A stretch of 49,846 nt of DNA from Nitrososphaerota archaeon (GCA_027886925.1 JAPCJN010000003.1:14469-64314); one strand, 5' to 3'. Shown: positions 39,325-47,452, counted from the first letter of the stretch. Numbers and translations are program-made. The notes: generated by a model not told the origin, from the sequence alone.

Positions 39325-39878
39325 TTCTTGATGAAGATGTTGATCCTGGAGGCGCCCGACAACTCTTCTGCGATGCGTTTGGCGACGAGCTTCGCGGGTT
39401 CGCGCAGTCCCACGCGGCTCTGGATGTCGTCGAAGGAGGTGAAAGGGGTCTTTTCCCTCATCTGGACTATCGTCATCATGAACGTCTTCCCTATCCCCGG
39501 GATCAACTCCAGCCCGTGCAGACGCGGCGTCAGAGGCTGTAGCTCGTTGAAGTACGCGACGTACCGGGCTTCGTTGTTCTTCACGATGACCTCGCACACG
39601 CCGAGGAGCTGAGACTTCGCTTCGGTCGTCAAGTCCTCGAAGGGAAGTTTTCCGAACACGCTGACGATCTTCGCGCGCCCTTCCCTGCCTATCCGGAGCT
39701 TCTCGCCCGTCTCAAAGTTCTGGTCCTCCACGGCGAGCAGCTCGAGGAGGGTGAGCCTCTCCTCCCCTAGCGCCTGGACGATAGGACCTTCCCTTCCCTT
39801 GATTATCGCCGACTTGCCCCTGGGGAGAAAGTCGAGCACGTACGCGAATTCCTCATACCTCTTCTCAACGGGAAGCAT
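39321..39878 (-). CDS. DUF655 RNA/DNA-binding protein with HhH motif
   Basis: 185-residue archaeal DUF655 protein. The N-terminal half contains YVLDFLPRGKSAIIKGREGPIVQALGEERLTLLEL, an OB-like region. The C-terminal half has helix-hairpin-helix motifs (LHGLELIPGIGKTFMMTIVQMRE and FTSFDDIQSRVGLREPAKLVAKRI). Its exact role is unknown; its steady linkage to KsgA and Rpo4 suggests rRNA processing. It starts at ATG 39878. A gap of 124 bases separates it from rpoF. Confidence 0.9.
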   Translation of the reverse strand: MLPVEKRYEEFAYVLDFLPRGKSAIIKGREGPIVQALGEERLTLLELLAVEDQNFETGEKLRIGREGRAKIVSVFGKLPFEDLTTEAKSQLLGVCEVIVKNNEARYVAYFNELQPLTPRLHGLELIPGIGKTFMMTIVQMREKTPFTSFDDIQSRVGLREPAKLVAKRIAEELSGASRINIFIKK

Positions 39879-40002
39879 TTTCCGCTATGACATCTCCTTG
39901 GACTCATTTTTCGAGTCTGACGGCAAAAAACACGGAACAAGAATCAGAGCGGAGCGACAAATGCTCTTCGAATCTCGAAGGACAAGAAGCTCTCCTTGCT
40001 TT

Positions 40003-40344
40003 TTAATCTTTGGACTTTAGTGTCCGGAGTATCTTTTCGAGGGTTTCGGTGGGCAGCAGCTTCCGCCATCCGGCTGTGAACGTCCTGAGCTCCTCGATCG
40101 ACTTGGGCATGATGTTGACCACCTCGGTCGCCTCCCCCTCGCTAAGCCCGCAGTCGGTCTCGAGCTGCTTCTTCAGCTTCTTCGCGGCCTCGGGGGTGTT
40201 CTTCTCGAACTTCGACGTGTAGTCCAGGGTCCTCTTTTGAATCTGGTCTGCCTTCTCCACGTCGAGCTTCTCCAATATTTGGTGGGCCTCGCTCAAGGTG
40301 AGCATCTTCTTCTCTGTCGAGAGCGCAGTGGGGTCTGCCGACAA
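40003..40344 (-). CDS. rpoF: RNA polymerase subunit F (Rpo4)
   Basis: 113-residue Rpo4/RPB4 protein, which forms the stalk with Rpo7. LTLSEAHQILEKL is the tip-associated strand and helix; DYTSKFEKNTPEAAKKLKKQL...LSEGEATEVVNIMPKSIEELRTFTAGWRKLL is the HRDC-like helical domain. It begins at TTG 40344, directly after the L21e stop with no spacer. It is followed by DUF655 and KsgA. Confidence 0.92.
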   Translation of the reverse strand: MSADPTALSTEKKMLTLSEAHQILEKLDVEKADQIQKRTLDYTSKFEKNTPEAAKKLKKQLETDCGLSEGEATEVVNIMPKSIEELRTFTAGWRKLLPTETLEKILRTLKSKD

Positions 40345-40635
40345 CTATTGCCCGGCCCCCAGCAGAGGAGCGATGTGCTCCTTCCTCGCGACTACCGTCT
40401 TGACCTTGTCCCCGACCATCACGTCGATTATCAGCGCCCTTCGACCGGTCTCCTTGACGGTTCCCACGAGGCCGTTGAATCTCCTGTGGGGCATGCCTTT
40501 GACTTGCGTCGAGTCGATCTTGATGACGACCTTCTGTTCGGGGCTGTACTCCCGAAGTATCCGGCTCAGTCCGTGCGAGCCGCTCTTTTTGAGGAGGGAC
40601 CTGGTCCTTCTCCGGTACCCGTGAGACCTCGCCAT
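40345..40635 (-). CDS. rpl21e: 50S ribosomal protein L21e
   Basis: 96 residues with family start MARSHGYRRRTRSLLKKS, core GLSRILREYSPEQKVVIKIDSTQVKGMPHRRFNGLVGTV and end KTVVARKEHIAPL. A frame extends upstream to 40683, but the conserved MARSHGYR start at 40635 is used; a TATA-like box sits about 33 bases before it. It is directly followed by rpoF. Confidence 0.93.
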   Translation of the reverse strand: MARSHGYRRRTRSLLKKSGSHGLSRILREYSPEQKVVIKIDSTQVKGMPHRRFNGLVGTVKETGRRALIIDVMVGDKVKTVVARKEHIAPLLGAGQ

Positions 40636-40661
40636 GACAGAATCGATGCCGCTCCTCCATA

Positions 40662-40675
40662 CCTCATTTAAAAGG
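40662..40675 (-). promoter_or_regulatory. TATA-like box for L21e-rpoF
   Basis: On the minus strand ccttttaaatgagg is centred about 33 bases before the ATG at 40635. It also shows that the longer upstream frame to 40683 is not the gene. Confidence 0.5.
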
Positions 40676-40719
40676 TAATCCATGCGCAGCCAGGGTTTCC
40701 AGCGGTTTTCACCTGGGTT

Positions 40720-41835
40720 TCAAGCCCCTCGGCCTCGGGAGTTCAGGGGCCATACCCCCATTATGTCGAACCTCTCGCAACGAAGCGGCATGTCGATCGA
40801 CTCCGAGAACGACGGCGAGACGGCCTCGCCGGAGACGAGCCTTTTGACCGGCAGCCCCCCGTCGAGCTTGATGTCCGCGGTTATCTTTCTTCCCCGTGCC
40901 CTCGCGCGCACGAAGTAGACCCTCTTGTACACCAGCCTTCCCTTGTTGTTCCTGTACTCGACCAGGGCGTTCTTCATCTCCTTCTGGAGTCTGCCGACGT
41001 CTTCGCTGGCGACGGAGCGTCCGGCGCGTATCACGGCCCGAGTCTTGAAAGTGAAGGCCGGACGGTCGAACTTCTTAGTGACGACGCTGACCTTCGATAC
41101 GGACATGTTTCCTTTGCCCGTCCTGAACCTGAGCTCGCGAGGGGCGCGGCGCCGCCTCGGGTTCTTCGACTCGATAACCAGAGGGCGGCCAGGCGGGAAG
41201 ACCATGCTGTCGGGGTCCTCGCTGCCGAACCATGTGAACTTGAACTTCTTCGACCCCAGGAGGGCGCCAAGTTTCTTGGAGACGAGACCCTCGACGCTCG
41301 GAAGGCTCGAGTAGCCGGTGCCTTTGCAGCTGTCGCAGCCCCTGCCGTTGCATTCTTCGCAAAACAGCCTGCGCTGCGAGACGCCGCGAGGCTTCGTGTA
41401 TCTCCCATAGAGAAAGAGCGGCTTCGAGGTGACGGCGACCGAGCCGTTTGAGATGTCGACCAAGACCGTCGCGTCGGGATGAAGCCTGTCCACCTTCCTT
41501 CTATTCCTCTTTCCGCCCAGACTTTGCGCGACATCATGCGCCATGCGGTTCGCGAGCTCAGACTTTATCGTCTCGCCGCCCCGGATCTTAAGCTCCGACC
41601 TGAGGCTGTCCTCCCTCTCCTGCACTCCCTGCGGGAGTATCAGGCCTACAGAGAAGGTGCGGAACTCGAATCTGGCAAGGCTCGACAAAGTCTTCTTTGT
41701 AATCCCTCCGAGGTCGCCAGAGATCCCCTCGCAGATGAAACAGTCGTCTTCCCTCGGAGCCAGGGGCAGCTTGGCTCCCTGCCTATCGGCGCAGAATCGA
41801 CAGAGCTGAAACTTGGGAGGTCTCTCCTCATCCAC
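40720..41835 (-). CDS. pus10: tRNA pseudouridine synthase Pus10
   Basis: 371-residue synthase making pseudouridine 54 and/or 55 in archaeal tRNA. The N-terminal zinc region has CRFCADRQG and CFICEG. CEECNGRGCDSCKGTG is a second cysteine cluster. The catalytic aspartate lies in the GSEDPDSMVFPPGRPLVIESKNPRRR segment of the catalytic domain. The C-terminus KITADIKLDGGLPVKRLVSGE...CERFDIMGVWPL matches the family. It starts at GTG 41835 with an 8-base overlap with the srp54 end. Confidence 0.92.
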   Translation of the reverse strand: MDEERPPKFQLCRFCADRQGAKLPLAPREDDCFICEGISGDLGGITKKTLSSLARFEFRTFSVGLILPQGVQEREDSLRSELKIRGGETIKSELANRMAHDVAQSLGGKRNRRKVDRLHPDATVLVDISNGSVAVTSKPLFLYGRYTKPRGVSQRRLFCEECNGRGCDSCKGTGYSSLPSVEGLVSKKLGALLGSKKFKFTWFGSEDPDSMVFPPGRPLVIESKNPRRRRAPRELRFRTGKGNMSVSKVSVVTKKFDRPAFTFKTRAVIRAGRSVASEDVGRLQKEMKNALVEYRNNKGRLVYKRVYFVRARARGRKITADIKLDGGLPVKRLVSGEAVSPSFSESIDMPLRCERFDIMGVWPLNSRGRGA

Positions 41836-43168
41836 GCAGACCTTGACCTCCCCCCGACCTTCTGAGCAGCTGCCTGATCTCCCGGCCCTTGCCCGTCTTC
41901 ATCATGCTCTTCGTCTGCCTGTATCTCGCTATCAGCTCCCTCACGTCCTTCTCGCTCCTGCCTGAGCCCTCGGCTATCCGTTTCACCCTCGGGGCGTTCA
42001 GCTTCTCAGGGGTGACCCTCTCCTCGGCCGTCATCGCCTGGATTATGCTCTTCCACGTCTTCATGTTCTTCTCAGCCTTCTCCAGGTCTTCGCTCTTCAT
42101 GTTCCCGCTCGCGCCCGGTATCAGGTCGAGGATCTTCTTCAAGGAACCCATCTTGTTCACCTGCTCGAACTGGAAGAGGAAGTCGTCCATGGTGAGTTTT
42201 CCGGAGACCATCCGCTGGACCCTCTTCGCGTCCACCTCTCCTTCGGCCTGCTTCGCGATATCGAGGAGCGCCTTGAGGTCGCCCATCCCGAGGAGGCGCC
42301 CTACGAAGCGTGTGGCCGAGAACTCCTCGAGGTCGTCGACCCTCTCCCCCGTTCCGATGAAGAGCACCTTGGCGCCCGTAGCGCTGACGGCCGCCAGCGC
42401 TCCGCCGCCCTTCGCGGCCCCGTCGAGCTTCGTGACGACGATCCCGCCGACTGGCGAGGCCTTGTGGAAGGCCGCCGACTGGTTGAAGGCCTGCTGGCCG
42501 ATGGTCCCGTCGACCACGAGCAGGTTGAGGTCGGGCTTCACCTTCTCGAATATCCTGCTCATCTCGTCGAGCAGGCTCTGCTCTTCCTTGTGCCTGCCCG
42601 CGGTGTCTATTATGATGAGGTTCTTCCCGGCGCCTTCGAAGAAGCGCCTGCCTGCCTCGGCGACCTTGACAGAGTCTTTCTCCTTCTCGTCCGCATACAC
42701 GTCGACGCCGACATGCTGGGAGATCGTCTTCAGCTGTGTTATCGCGCCTGGCCTGAAGGTGTCCGCCGCCACCACCCCCACCTTGTAGCCTTTTTTCGCA
42801 TAGAACCTCGAGAGCTTGCCTACCGTCGTCGTCTTCCCCGACCCCTGGATGCCGAGCATCACCAGCACGTTCGTCTTGTTCCTCTCGAGCTTCAGCTCCT
42901 GGGCGCCGCCGAGAAGCTTGTCGAGCTCTTCGTAGAGTATCTTCACTATCTGGTTCTTTCTCTCCAGGCCAGGCGGCGGCTTCTCCTCGAGCGCCCTTCG
43001 CTGGACGCTCTCCGTCACGCTCAGGACGAGCTTGACGTTGACGTCGGCCTGGATCAGGGCTCGTTGGAGGTCTCGGACGAACTCCTTGATGGCCGCCTCG
43101 TCGACTATGTCGTTGCCCAGCAGTTTCTTTATGGCATTCTGCAGGCCGCTTCTGAGGGAGTCAAGCAA
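41828..43168 (-). CDS. srp54: Signal recognition particle 54 kDa protein
   Basis: 446-residue GTPase of the signal recognition particle, binding signal peptides and 7S RNA. The N domain is residues 1-90. The G domain has GIQGSGKTTTVGKL (P-loop), ADTFRPGAITQL, DTAGRHKEE and TKLDGAAKGG. The M domain begins after LLGMGDL and has FQFEQVNKMGSLKKILDLIPG, but has no long Met-rich tail. It starts at TTG 43168 and leads into pus10. Confidence 0.96.
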   Translation of the reverse strand: MLDSLRSGLQNAIKKLLGNDIVDEAAIKEFVRDLQRALIQADVNVKLVLSVTESVQRRALEEKPPPGLERKNQIVKILYEELDKLLGGAQELKLERNKTNVLVMLGIQGSGKTTTVGKLSRFYAKKGYKVGVVAADTFRPGAITQLKTISQHVGVDVYADEKEKDSVKVAEAGRRFFEGAGKNLIIIDTAGRHKEEQSLLDEMSRIFEKVKPDLNLLVVDGTIGQQAFNQSAAFHKASPVGGIVVTKLDGAAKGGGALAAVSATGAKVLFIGTGERVDDLEEFSATRFVGRLLGMGDLKALLDIAKQAEGEVDAKRVQRMVSGKLTMDDFLFQFEQVNKMGSLKKILDLIPGASGNMKSEDLEKAEKNMKTWKSIIQAMTAEERVTPEKLNAPRVKRIAEGSGRSEKDVRELIARYRQTKSMMKTGKGREIRQLLRRSGGGQGLRG

Positions 43169-43203
43169 CGAGGTTCACCGTCATTTTTCCGCGGGGATGC
43201 CGA

Positions 43204-43216
43204 GAAGAAATAAGTG
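43204..43216 (-). promoter_or_regulatory. TATA-like box for srp54-pus10
   Basis: On the minus strand cacttatttcttc is centred about 42 bases before the TTG at 43168, allowing a short leader. Confidence 0.4.
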
Positions 43217-43254
43217 TTTGCTAGGACGTCTGCCCGCCCGCCCGAGGAGGCTTT

Positions 43255-43266
43255 GCTATAATTAAC
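43255..43266 (+). promoter_or_regulatory. TATA-like box for dph6
   Basis: The sequence gctataattaac is centred about 35 bases before the TTG at 43296. Confidence 0.45.
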
Positions 43267-43295
43267 ATGCGGGCGACGAGAAGGCCTGCGGCTCA

Positions 43296-43982
43296 TTGAA
43301 AGTCGGAGTACTGTTCTCTGGCGGGAAGGACAGCGCATACGCGGCGTACCTCGCTCACAACGATGGCGACGAGCTGAGGTGCCTCATAACGCTCTCTCCC
43401 TCGAGGGCCGACTCCTACATGTTCCACTACCCTGACATCAGGTGGACGAAGCTCCAAGCGGAAGCCATGCATCTCCCGCAAGTAGCACTCGCGACGGAAG
43501 GGGTGAAGGAAGAGGAGCTCGCCGACCTCAAGACGGCGATCGAGATCGCGAAGCGGGACCATGCGATAGAGGGAGTCCTCACAGGCGCGCTCGCGAGCGT
43601 CTACCAGAAATCCCGGGTCGAGCGGATCTGCGACGAACTAGGCGTGAAGGCGAAATCGCCCCTGTGGCACATCGACCCGGTCACCCATCTATCCAACATC
43701 GTCGCAGGTCGCTTCGAGGTGATAGTCACGGGGGTCGCGGCGCTAGGCTTGGACGAGAGCTGGCTGGGAAGGCGCCTGGACAGGGACATGATCGGCGAAC
43801 TCGCGCGGCTCCACGAAAAGTATGGGGTGCACCCAGGACTGGAAGGGGGAGAGGGCGAGACGTTCGTCCTCGACTGCCCTCTTTTCGACCGGAAGATCGA
43901 GGTCGTCTCGTCGACGAGACACTGGAAAGGCGATTCCGGTTACCTCGAGATTCTGGACGCGCGTCTCGTGCCGAAGACGTAG
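43296..43982 (+). CDS. Diphthine-ammonia ligase Dph6 (ATP-PPase family)
   Basis: 228-residue adenine nucleotide alpha hydrolase. KVGVLFSGGKDSAYAAYLA holds the SGGKDS pyrophosphate loop (residues 8-13). GVLTGALASVYQKSRVERIC and GEGGEGETFVLDCPLF-type sequence near 185-196 are signatures of Dph6/MJ0570 proteins, which amidate diphthine on elongation factor 2. It starts at TTG 43296. Dph2 in this window performs the first step of the same pathway. Confidence 0.87.
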   Translation: MKVGVLFSGGKDSAYAAYLAHNDGDELRCLITLSPSRADSYMFHYPDIRWTKLQAEAMHLPQVALATEGVKEEELADLKTAIEIAKRDHAIEGVLTGALASVYQKSRVERICDELGVKAKSPLWHIDPVTHLSNIVAGRFEVIVTGVAALGLDESWLGRRLDRDMIGELARLHEKYGVHPGLEGGEGETFVLDCPLFDRKIEVVSSTRHWKGDSGYLEILDARLVPKT

Positions 43983-44004
43983 GGGCCGTAAGGCGGCACG
44001 GCCC
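43983..44004 (+). terminator. Hairpin immediately after dph6
   Basis: A 7-base perfect stem gggccgt/acggccc (43983-43989 with 43998-44004) with an 8-base loop begins at the stop codon. No T-run follows, so terminator activity is uncertain. The rest of the gap to 44173 shows no gene. Confidence 0.35.
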
Positions 44005-44173
44005 TGATCCTGGAGATAACACTAGCCCTATCGGTATTGGATTTCGTCATGCGGCTCAGACGGCTCTTCCGTTGACCTCATCTAGAGCTAGCCGTCAATC
44101 GGCGACATTGCTTCCTAATAACGATGTGACCAGACTGACCCGGCTAGACCGCGGCTTGGGACGGACGATTCTG

Positions 44174-44578
44174 CTATTGGCCGGTGCCTTTGATGCGCAT
44201 TATCTTGCTTCTCCCCAAGACGACCCACACCTCGACCTCTACTCCGGGTTGAAGCCTCCCTTGAAGCTCTGGCTCTGTGGGCGTCGGGCTCTCCGTGACC
44301 TGGAAAGACTGCAAGTCCATCAGCTGGACGCTGGTCGGTGTGACAGAGATGATCTGCGCGGCCCTCTTGTCTATCATCGGCACCTCGATGTGCGTGTCGA
44401 CGGTCCCGATGACGGTCTTCTTCGAACCCGTGAAAACCGAGATCCCTGTGAGCCTGACCTTAGCACTTCCGTGCTTCCCTGGCTTGCTCTTCTCGACCTC
44501 CACCGTTTTGCACGGCTCTCCGTCTATTATGATGTAACTGCCTTCCTTCAGACTACCAAGGTCAGCTGGTCTGCTCAA
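44174..44578 (-). CDS. Translation factor aIF5A
   Basis: 134-residue factor that helps ribosomes at difficult peptide bonds. The hypusine loop SKPGKHGSAK places the modified lysine at K35. LKEGSYIIIDGEPCKTVEVEKSK and the C-terminal OB domain (AAQIISVTPTSVQLMDLQSFQVTESP) are complete. It starts at TTG 44578 and shares the divergent promoter element at 44609-44621 with the genes leading to nob1. Deoxyhypusine synthase is not in the window. Confidence 0.95.
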   Translation of the reverse strand: MSRPADLGSLKEGSYIIIDGEPCKTVEVEKSKPGKHGSAKVRLTGISVFTGSKKTVIGTVDTHIEVPMIDKRAAQIISVTPTSVQLMDLQSFQVTESPTPTEPELQGRLQPGVEVEVWVVLGRSKIMRIKGTGQ

Positions 44579-44608
44579 TCGGTCTATTCGTCCACGACTT
44601 TTCGTGTA

Positions 44609-44621
44609 TCGGTAATTAAGC
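44609..44621. promoter_or_regulatory. Shared TATA-like element for aIF5A and the nob1 unit
   Basis: The near-palindromic cggtaattaagcc works on both strands: minus-strand gcttaattaccg lies about 36 bases before TTG 44578, and plus-strand ggtaattaag about 35 bases before ATG 44650. Confidence 0.4.
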
Positions 44622-44649
44622 CTTGGTTCCTTGCAAAGCGAACCTGCCT

Positions 44650-44810
44650 ATGGACAGAGCTCCAGCTTCAAGCGACGAGGCAATAGCATATTATTTATCC
44701 CAGAAGCCAGGAGGGTAGGGAACCGGATTGCAAAGAAACGCAAGAACCCAATTGGAACGACGATCGCACCGACAGGGATTGATCGATCGAAACGGCGAGG
44801 TGCGCCGTAG
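44650..44810 (+). pseudogene. Possible small basic protein upstream of nob1, with a frame change
   Basis: ATG 44650 opens a 22-residue frame (MDRAPASSDEAIAYYLSQKP, then GG) ending at TAG 44716. Another frame carries on from there with protein-like sequence RVGNRIAKKRKNPIG, TTIAPTGIDRSKRRGAP, ending at TAG 44808, six bases before the nob1 start. Joined by a one-base shift near 44710-44716 they give a basic protein of about 53 residues in an operon with nob1. It might be a real small protein with a sequence error, programmed frameshift, or decay. Confidence 0.35.
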
Positions 44811-44816
44811 CCTGCT

Positions 44817-45344
44817 GTGACTAATGACAGTGAAAGCCAGCTTTTGAACGAAAAGATCCACGTCCTCGACTCCACCGCGTTTTTCGCCGGCATCCCCTTC
44901 CAGGGTGAAGGCAAGTATTACACCACCTACCAGGTCCTTGACGAGGTAAGGGGAAGGGGCATCGGCGCCCAGCTGATCCATTCGAGGGTGCAGGTGACGG
45001 AGCCGTCGAAGGAGTCTGTGCTGAAGGTCAAGGAGGCCTCGAACAAGACAGGAGACTCAAAGTCCCTGTCTGAGGCTGACACTTCGATTTTGGCTGTTTC
45101 GCTCGACCTGATAAAGTCCAGGCGCGACCAGGACGTGGTGCTGGTCACCGATGATTTCGCTGTCCGAAACGTCGCCGAAGTTATGGGGGTCAACCTATCA
45201 GAGACGTCGATACGCGGCGAATGGAAGAAAATCACGTGGGTGACATATTGTAAAGGCTGCGGAAAGGAGTATCTCGAACCGAGGGGGTCTGTGTGCGAGG
45301 TCTGCGGGACGAAGCTCTCAAGGAAACCCCGGGCTAACAATTAA
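44817..45344 (+). CDS. nob1: rRNA endonuclease Nob1 (PIN domain and zinc ribbon)
   Basis: 175-residue nuclease that trims the 3' end of 16S rRNA. The PIN domain starts IHVLDSTAFFAG (catalytic D18), and has TTYQVLDEV, LSEADTSILAVSLDL and VVLVTDDFAVRNVAEVMGV with further acidic residues. The C-terminal zinc ribbon is YCKGCGKEY...SVCEVCG. It starts at GTG 44817, six bases after a possible small gene. It complements KsgA in small-subunit maturation. Confidence 0.92.
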   Translation: MTNDSESQLLNEKIHVLDSTAFFAGIPFQGEGKYYTTYQVLDEVRGRGIGAQLIHSRVQVTEPSKESVLKVKEASNKTGDSKSLSEADTSILAVSLDLIKSRRDQDVVLVTDDFAVRNVAEVMGVNLSETSIRGEWKKITWVTYCKGCGKEYLEPRGSVCEVCGTKLSRKPRANN

Positions 45345-45407
45345 CTGGCTGACTACCTTACTTGCTGACCGTCGAGGTATCTTCAGCCGCCGTCGAACGA
45401 CTTTCTA

Positions 45408-45416
45408 TTTTAATAA
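45408..45416 (+). promoter_or_regulatory. TATA-like box for the tRNA gene
   Basis: The sequence tttaataaa is centred about 33 bases before the first base of the tRNA. Confidence 0.5.
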
Positions 45417-45444
45417 AGGGCAGATTTTCTGGTCACAACCGGTA

Positions 45445-45546
45445 GGGCTGGTAGTTCAGTGGTAGAATGTCTGCCTCGCACGCAGGAGAGAACGCTGGCA
45501 ATGTCGCTCCCTGAGGCCGGGGGTTCAAGTCCCCCCCAGTCCACCA
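45445..45546 (+). tRNA. tRNA-Ala(CGC) with an intron in the variable loop
   Basis: Acceptor stem GGGCTGG (45445-45451) pairs with CCAGTCC (45536-45542), including G3-U70, the alanine identity pair; A73 and an encoded CCA follow. The D-stem is GTTC/GAAT, the anticodon stem TCTGC/GCAGG with loop CTCGCAC (anticodon CGC at 45477-45479), and the T-arm GGGGG-TTCAAGT-CCCCC. The stretch between the anticodon stem and the T stem is 32 bases; removing 27 gives a normal 5-base variable loop (AGGCC) and a 72-base tRNA. The long insert is therefore taken as an intron at a non-canonical site. Confidence 0.9.
45489..45515 (+). other. Predicted 27-base tRNA intron with bulge-helix-bulge
   Basis: CAGG (45483-45486) can pair with CCTG (45510-45513), leaving 3-base bulges AGA (45487-45489) and AGG (45514-45516), the relaxed form recognised by the archaeal splicing endonuclease. 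Cuts after 45488 and 45515 leave AG+GCC as variable loop. Because AG occurs at both ends, the cut position could be one or two bases different by sequence alone. Confidence 0.65.
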
Positions 45547-45564
45547 AAAACATCTAATTTCTTG

Positions 45565-46341
45565 TCAGCGTAGCTTGCAGATTTCTGGCGTCTGCCTCTT
45601 GTGTTCAGAGAGCTGATATTTCGTGAGGATGGTGTCCAACTCGGCTTGGCTCACCTTCACCCTCGCGGCTATGGCCGACGGCTCCAGGCCCTCCTCGAAC
45701 CTGAGTTTGAATATCTGGTCGATTGTCTCGTAGCTCATCCCTATCTCGGCCTCGGCGATGTGGCCAGGCCATAGCCTCGGACTGCTGCGCTTCGCCACGA
45801 TCCGCCTGTTGATTCCGAGTACCTCTCCTAGCATCCTCACCTCGGTCTTGTAGAGGTCGGCGATAGGGAGGATGTCGACGCCCCCGTCGCCGTACTTCGT
45901 AAAATAGCCGAGCAACAGCTCCGAACGGTCCCCCGTGCCGGCGACTAGCCTGTTCGTCAGGTTGGCCTGATAATAGAGCAGGGACATCCTTATCCTAGCG
46001 CGGAGGTTGCCCTCTGCGAGTCGGTTCGCTTCAACCGACTCCACGAACTTTTTGTGGATGGGCGCGATGTCGATCTCCCTGGTTTCGACGCACAGCTCGC
46101 TCGCGACCAGCTTCGCATCGTCCACGTCGTCCACTGGGGTGGCTCTGAGATCGGGCATTATCAGTCCCGTCACCCGGCGGCTTCCGAGCGCCTCCACGCA
46201 GAGGTAGGCCGTGACGGCAGAGTCGATGCCTCCGCTTATGCCGAGGACGACGCCGTCCGTTTGGCTCTCCTCGACTTTCCGCTTGATGAATGAGATGATG
46301 CTGCGCTTCGCCGAGGCAAGGTCGAGGTCTGCCGCTAGCAA
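45565..46341 (-). CDS. nadE: NAD synthetase (ammonia-type)
   Basis: 258-residue enzyme converting deamido-NAD to NAD. The pyrophosphate loop is GISGGIDSAV (34-43). ARIRMSLLYYQANLTNRLVAGTGDRSELLLGYFTKYGDGGVDILPIADLYKTEVR is the family core. There is no glutaminase domain, so ammonia or a separate amidotransferase supplies nitrogen. The C-terminus extends into a helix ending CKLR. It starts at TTG 46341. Nicotinate phosphoribosyltransferase downstream feeds the same NAD pathway. Confidence 0.95.
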   Translation of the reverse strand: MLAADLDLASAKRSIISFIKRKVEESQTDGVVLGISGGIDSAVTAYLCVEALGSRRVTGLIMPDLRATPVDDVDDAKLVASELCVETREIDIAPIHKKFVESVEANRLAEGNLRARIRMSLLYYQANLTNRLVAGTGDRSELLLGYFTKYGDGGVDILPIADLYKTEVRMLGEVLGINRRIVAKRSSPRLWPGHIAEAEIGMSYETIDQIFKLRFEEGLEPSAIAARVKVSQAELDTILTKYQLSEHKRQTPEICKLR

Positions 46342-46435
46342 TAGCTTCGACCCGTTCTTGGCTCGATGACGTTGAAATAGTTTGTTGTAGGGTCACAGCC
46401 TTGACAAGAACTCTCGTAGAGCGCCTGCTTGAATC

Positions 46436-47452
46436 TCAGCCTGAGGCAGCTTGAATCACGGAGAGAGCGTTCGAAGGGGCGTCGAGGCGCACCTTTCGCC
46501 GGCGAATCCCGAACATGAGGGCGAGGATAAGGGCCGTGAACAGCAAGACCCCAATATCTCCACGGAACTCCAAGCTGATGTCGATGGGTACGAAGACGAG
46601 CGTCACGCCCAGCAGGAAGTCTATCTTCACGAGGTCGTTGCCAGATCGGCCTGCGTGCTTTGTCAGGTAGTAAGCCGTCAAGCCAGCCAGCGGGATGAAG
46701 AGTGCCGCCGTAACCGGCCACGGGAGAAGATGCGCTCCAATGGTGAAGATTAGGAAGAAGCCACCCATGAACCCGATTCCTAGGAGGAGGAAGCGGAGCT
46801 CGCGCCTATCGGGCGCTTCAGTTTTCGCCCGCAGGAACGACCGTGGAATGAGGTAAGCGGCGGTGATAAACATAGACGCGTACGCCGCTAGGAAGGCGGT
46901 CACGGCGAGTGGTGGCTTGAAGGGGTCGCCAAACGAGACGAGGTAAACAGCGAGCCCATACACCAGGATTGTGACGACCACCCACCGGTTTCTAAGAAGA
47001 CGCTTTCCCCTTGTCTCAGGGAAGAGCGATTCTACAAGGAGGAGCGGAACAGCGATGCTGAAAGCCGCGTGGAACAGCGTGAGTTCCGCCAGCGGGACCC
47101 AGTTTACCCCCGCCCAGTGGCTGTAGAGTTGATTCCCGATGTTGGAGCCCGTCGGGTCGACCATCGTCTTGGCGCCGAATCCCTCTTCTCCCACCGCGTA
47201 GGCGCCTCCGAGGAGGAGCACCGTCCCCCAACGCTTCCCCCATCTGATGGTCGTCTCCCTGATTAGGAGCGCCCCGCCGCCGTAGAGCCCCACGAGTACG
47301 GCGAAGCCTGCAGGGTGGGTGAAGGCCACGAGTATCGGAGTCGAACCTGTCAGGAACTCCGCGAGACACGCTGCCAAGAGAAGGAGAGTGACCAGCGCAA
47401 ACCACCTGACCCTCCCGGTCAGAACGGGTGCTGTATCTTTGAAGCGACCCAC
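46436..47452 (-). CDS. Polytopic membrane protein of unknown function
   Basis: The frame is open from 47566, but a TATA-like gattttatcg at about 47491-47501 suggests a later start; GTG 47452 (VGRFKDTAPVLTGRVRWFALV) is taken, giving about 338 residues, with GTG 47503 and the longest form as alternatives. About nine to ten hydrophobic helices are visible, e.g. FALVTLLLLAACLAEFL, LVGLYGGGALLI, WVVVTILVYGLAVYLVSF and LLLGIGFMGGFFLIFTIGAHLL, with a short basic tail. No transporter signature is recognised. It follows tag on the same strand after 14-130 bases. Confidence 0.7.
   Translation of the reverse strand: MGRFKDTAPVLTGRVRWFALVTLLLLAACLAEFLTGSTPILVAFTHPAGFAVLVGLYGGGALLIRETTIRWGKRWGTVLLLGGAYAVGEEGFGAKTMVDPTGSNIGNQLYSHWAGVNWVPLAELTLFHAAFSIAVPLLLVESLFPETRGKRLLRNRWVVVTILVYGLAVYLVSFGDPFKPPLAVTAFLAAYASMFITAAYLIPRSFLRAKTEAPDRRELRFLLLGIGFMGGFFLIFTIGAHLLPWPVTAALFIPLAGLTAYYLTKHAGRSGNDLVKIDFLLGVTLVFVPIDISLEFRGDIGVLLFTALILALMFGIRRRKVRLDAPSNALSVIQAASG

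Noticed and set aside
39325..39597. N-terminal extension of KsgA to 339 residues
   Set aside because: The extra part is the complement-frame shadow of DUF655; ATG 39324 overlapping the DUF655 stop gives the normal length.
45445..45546. Intron at the usual anticodon-loop position 37/38
   Set aside because: No downstream segment can rebuild the anticodon stem other than the directly adjacent GCAGG, so the stem is uninterrupted and the insert must be in the variable loop.
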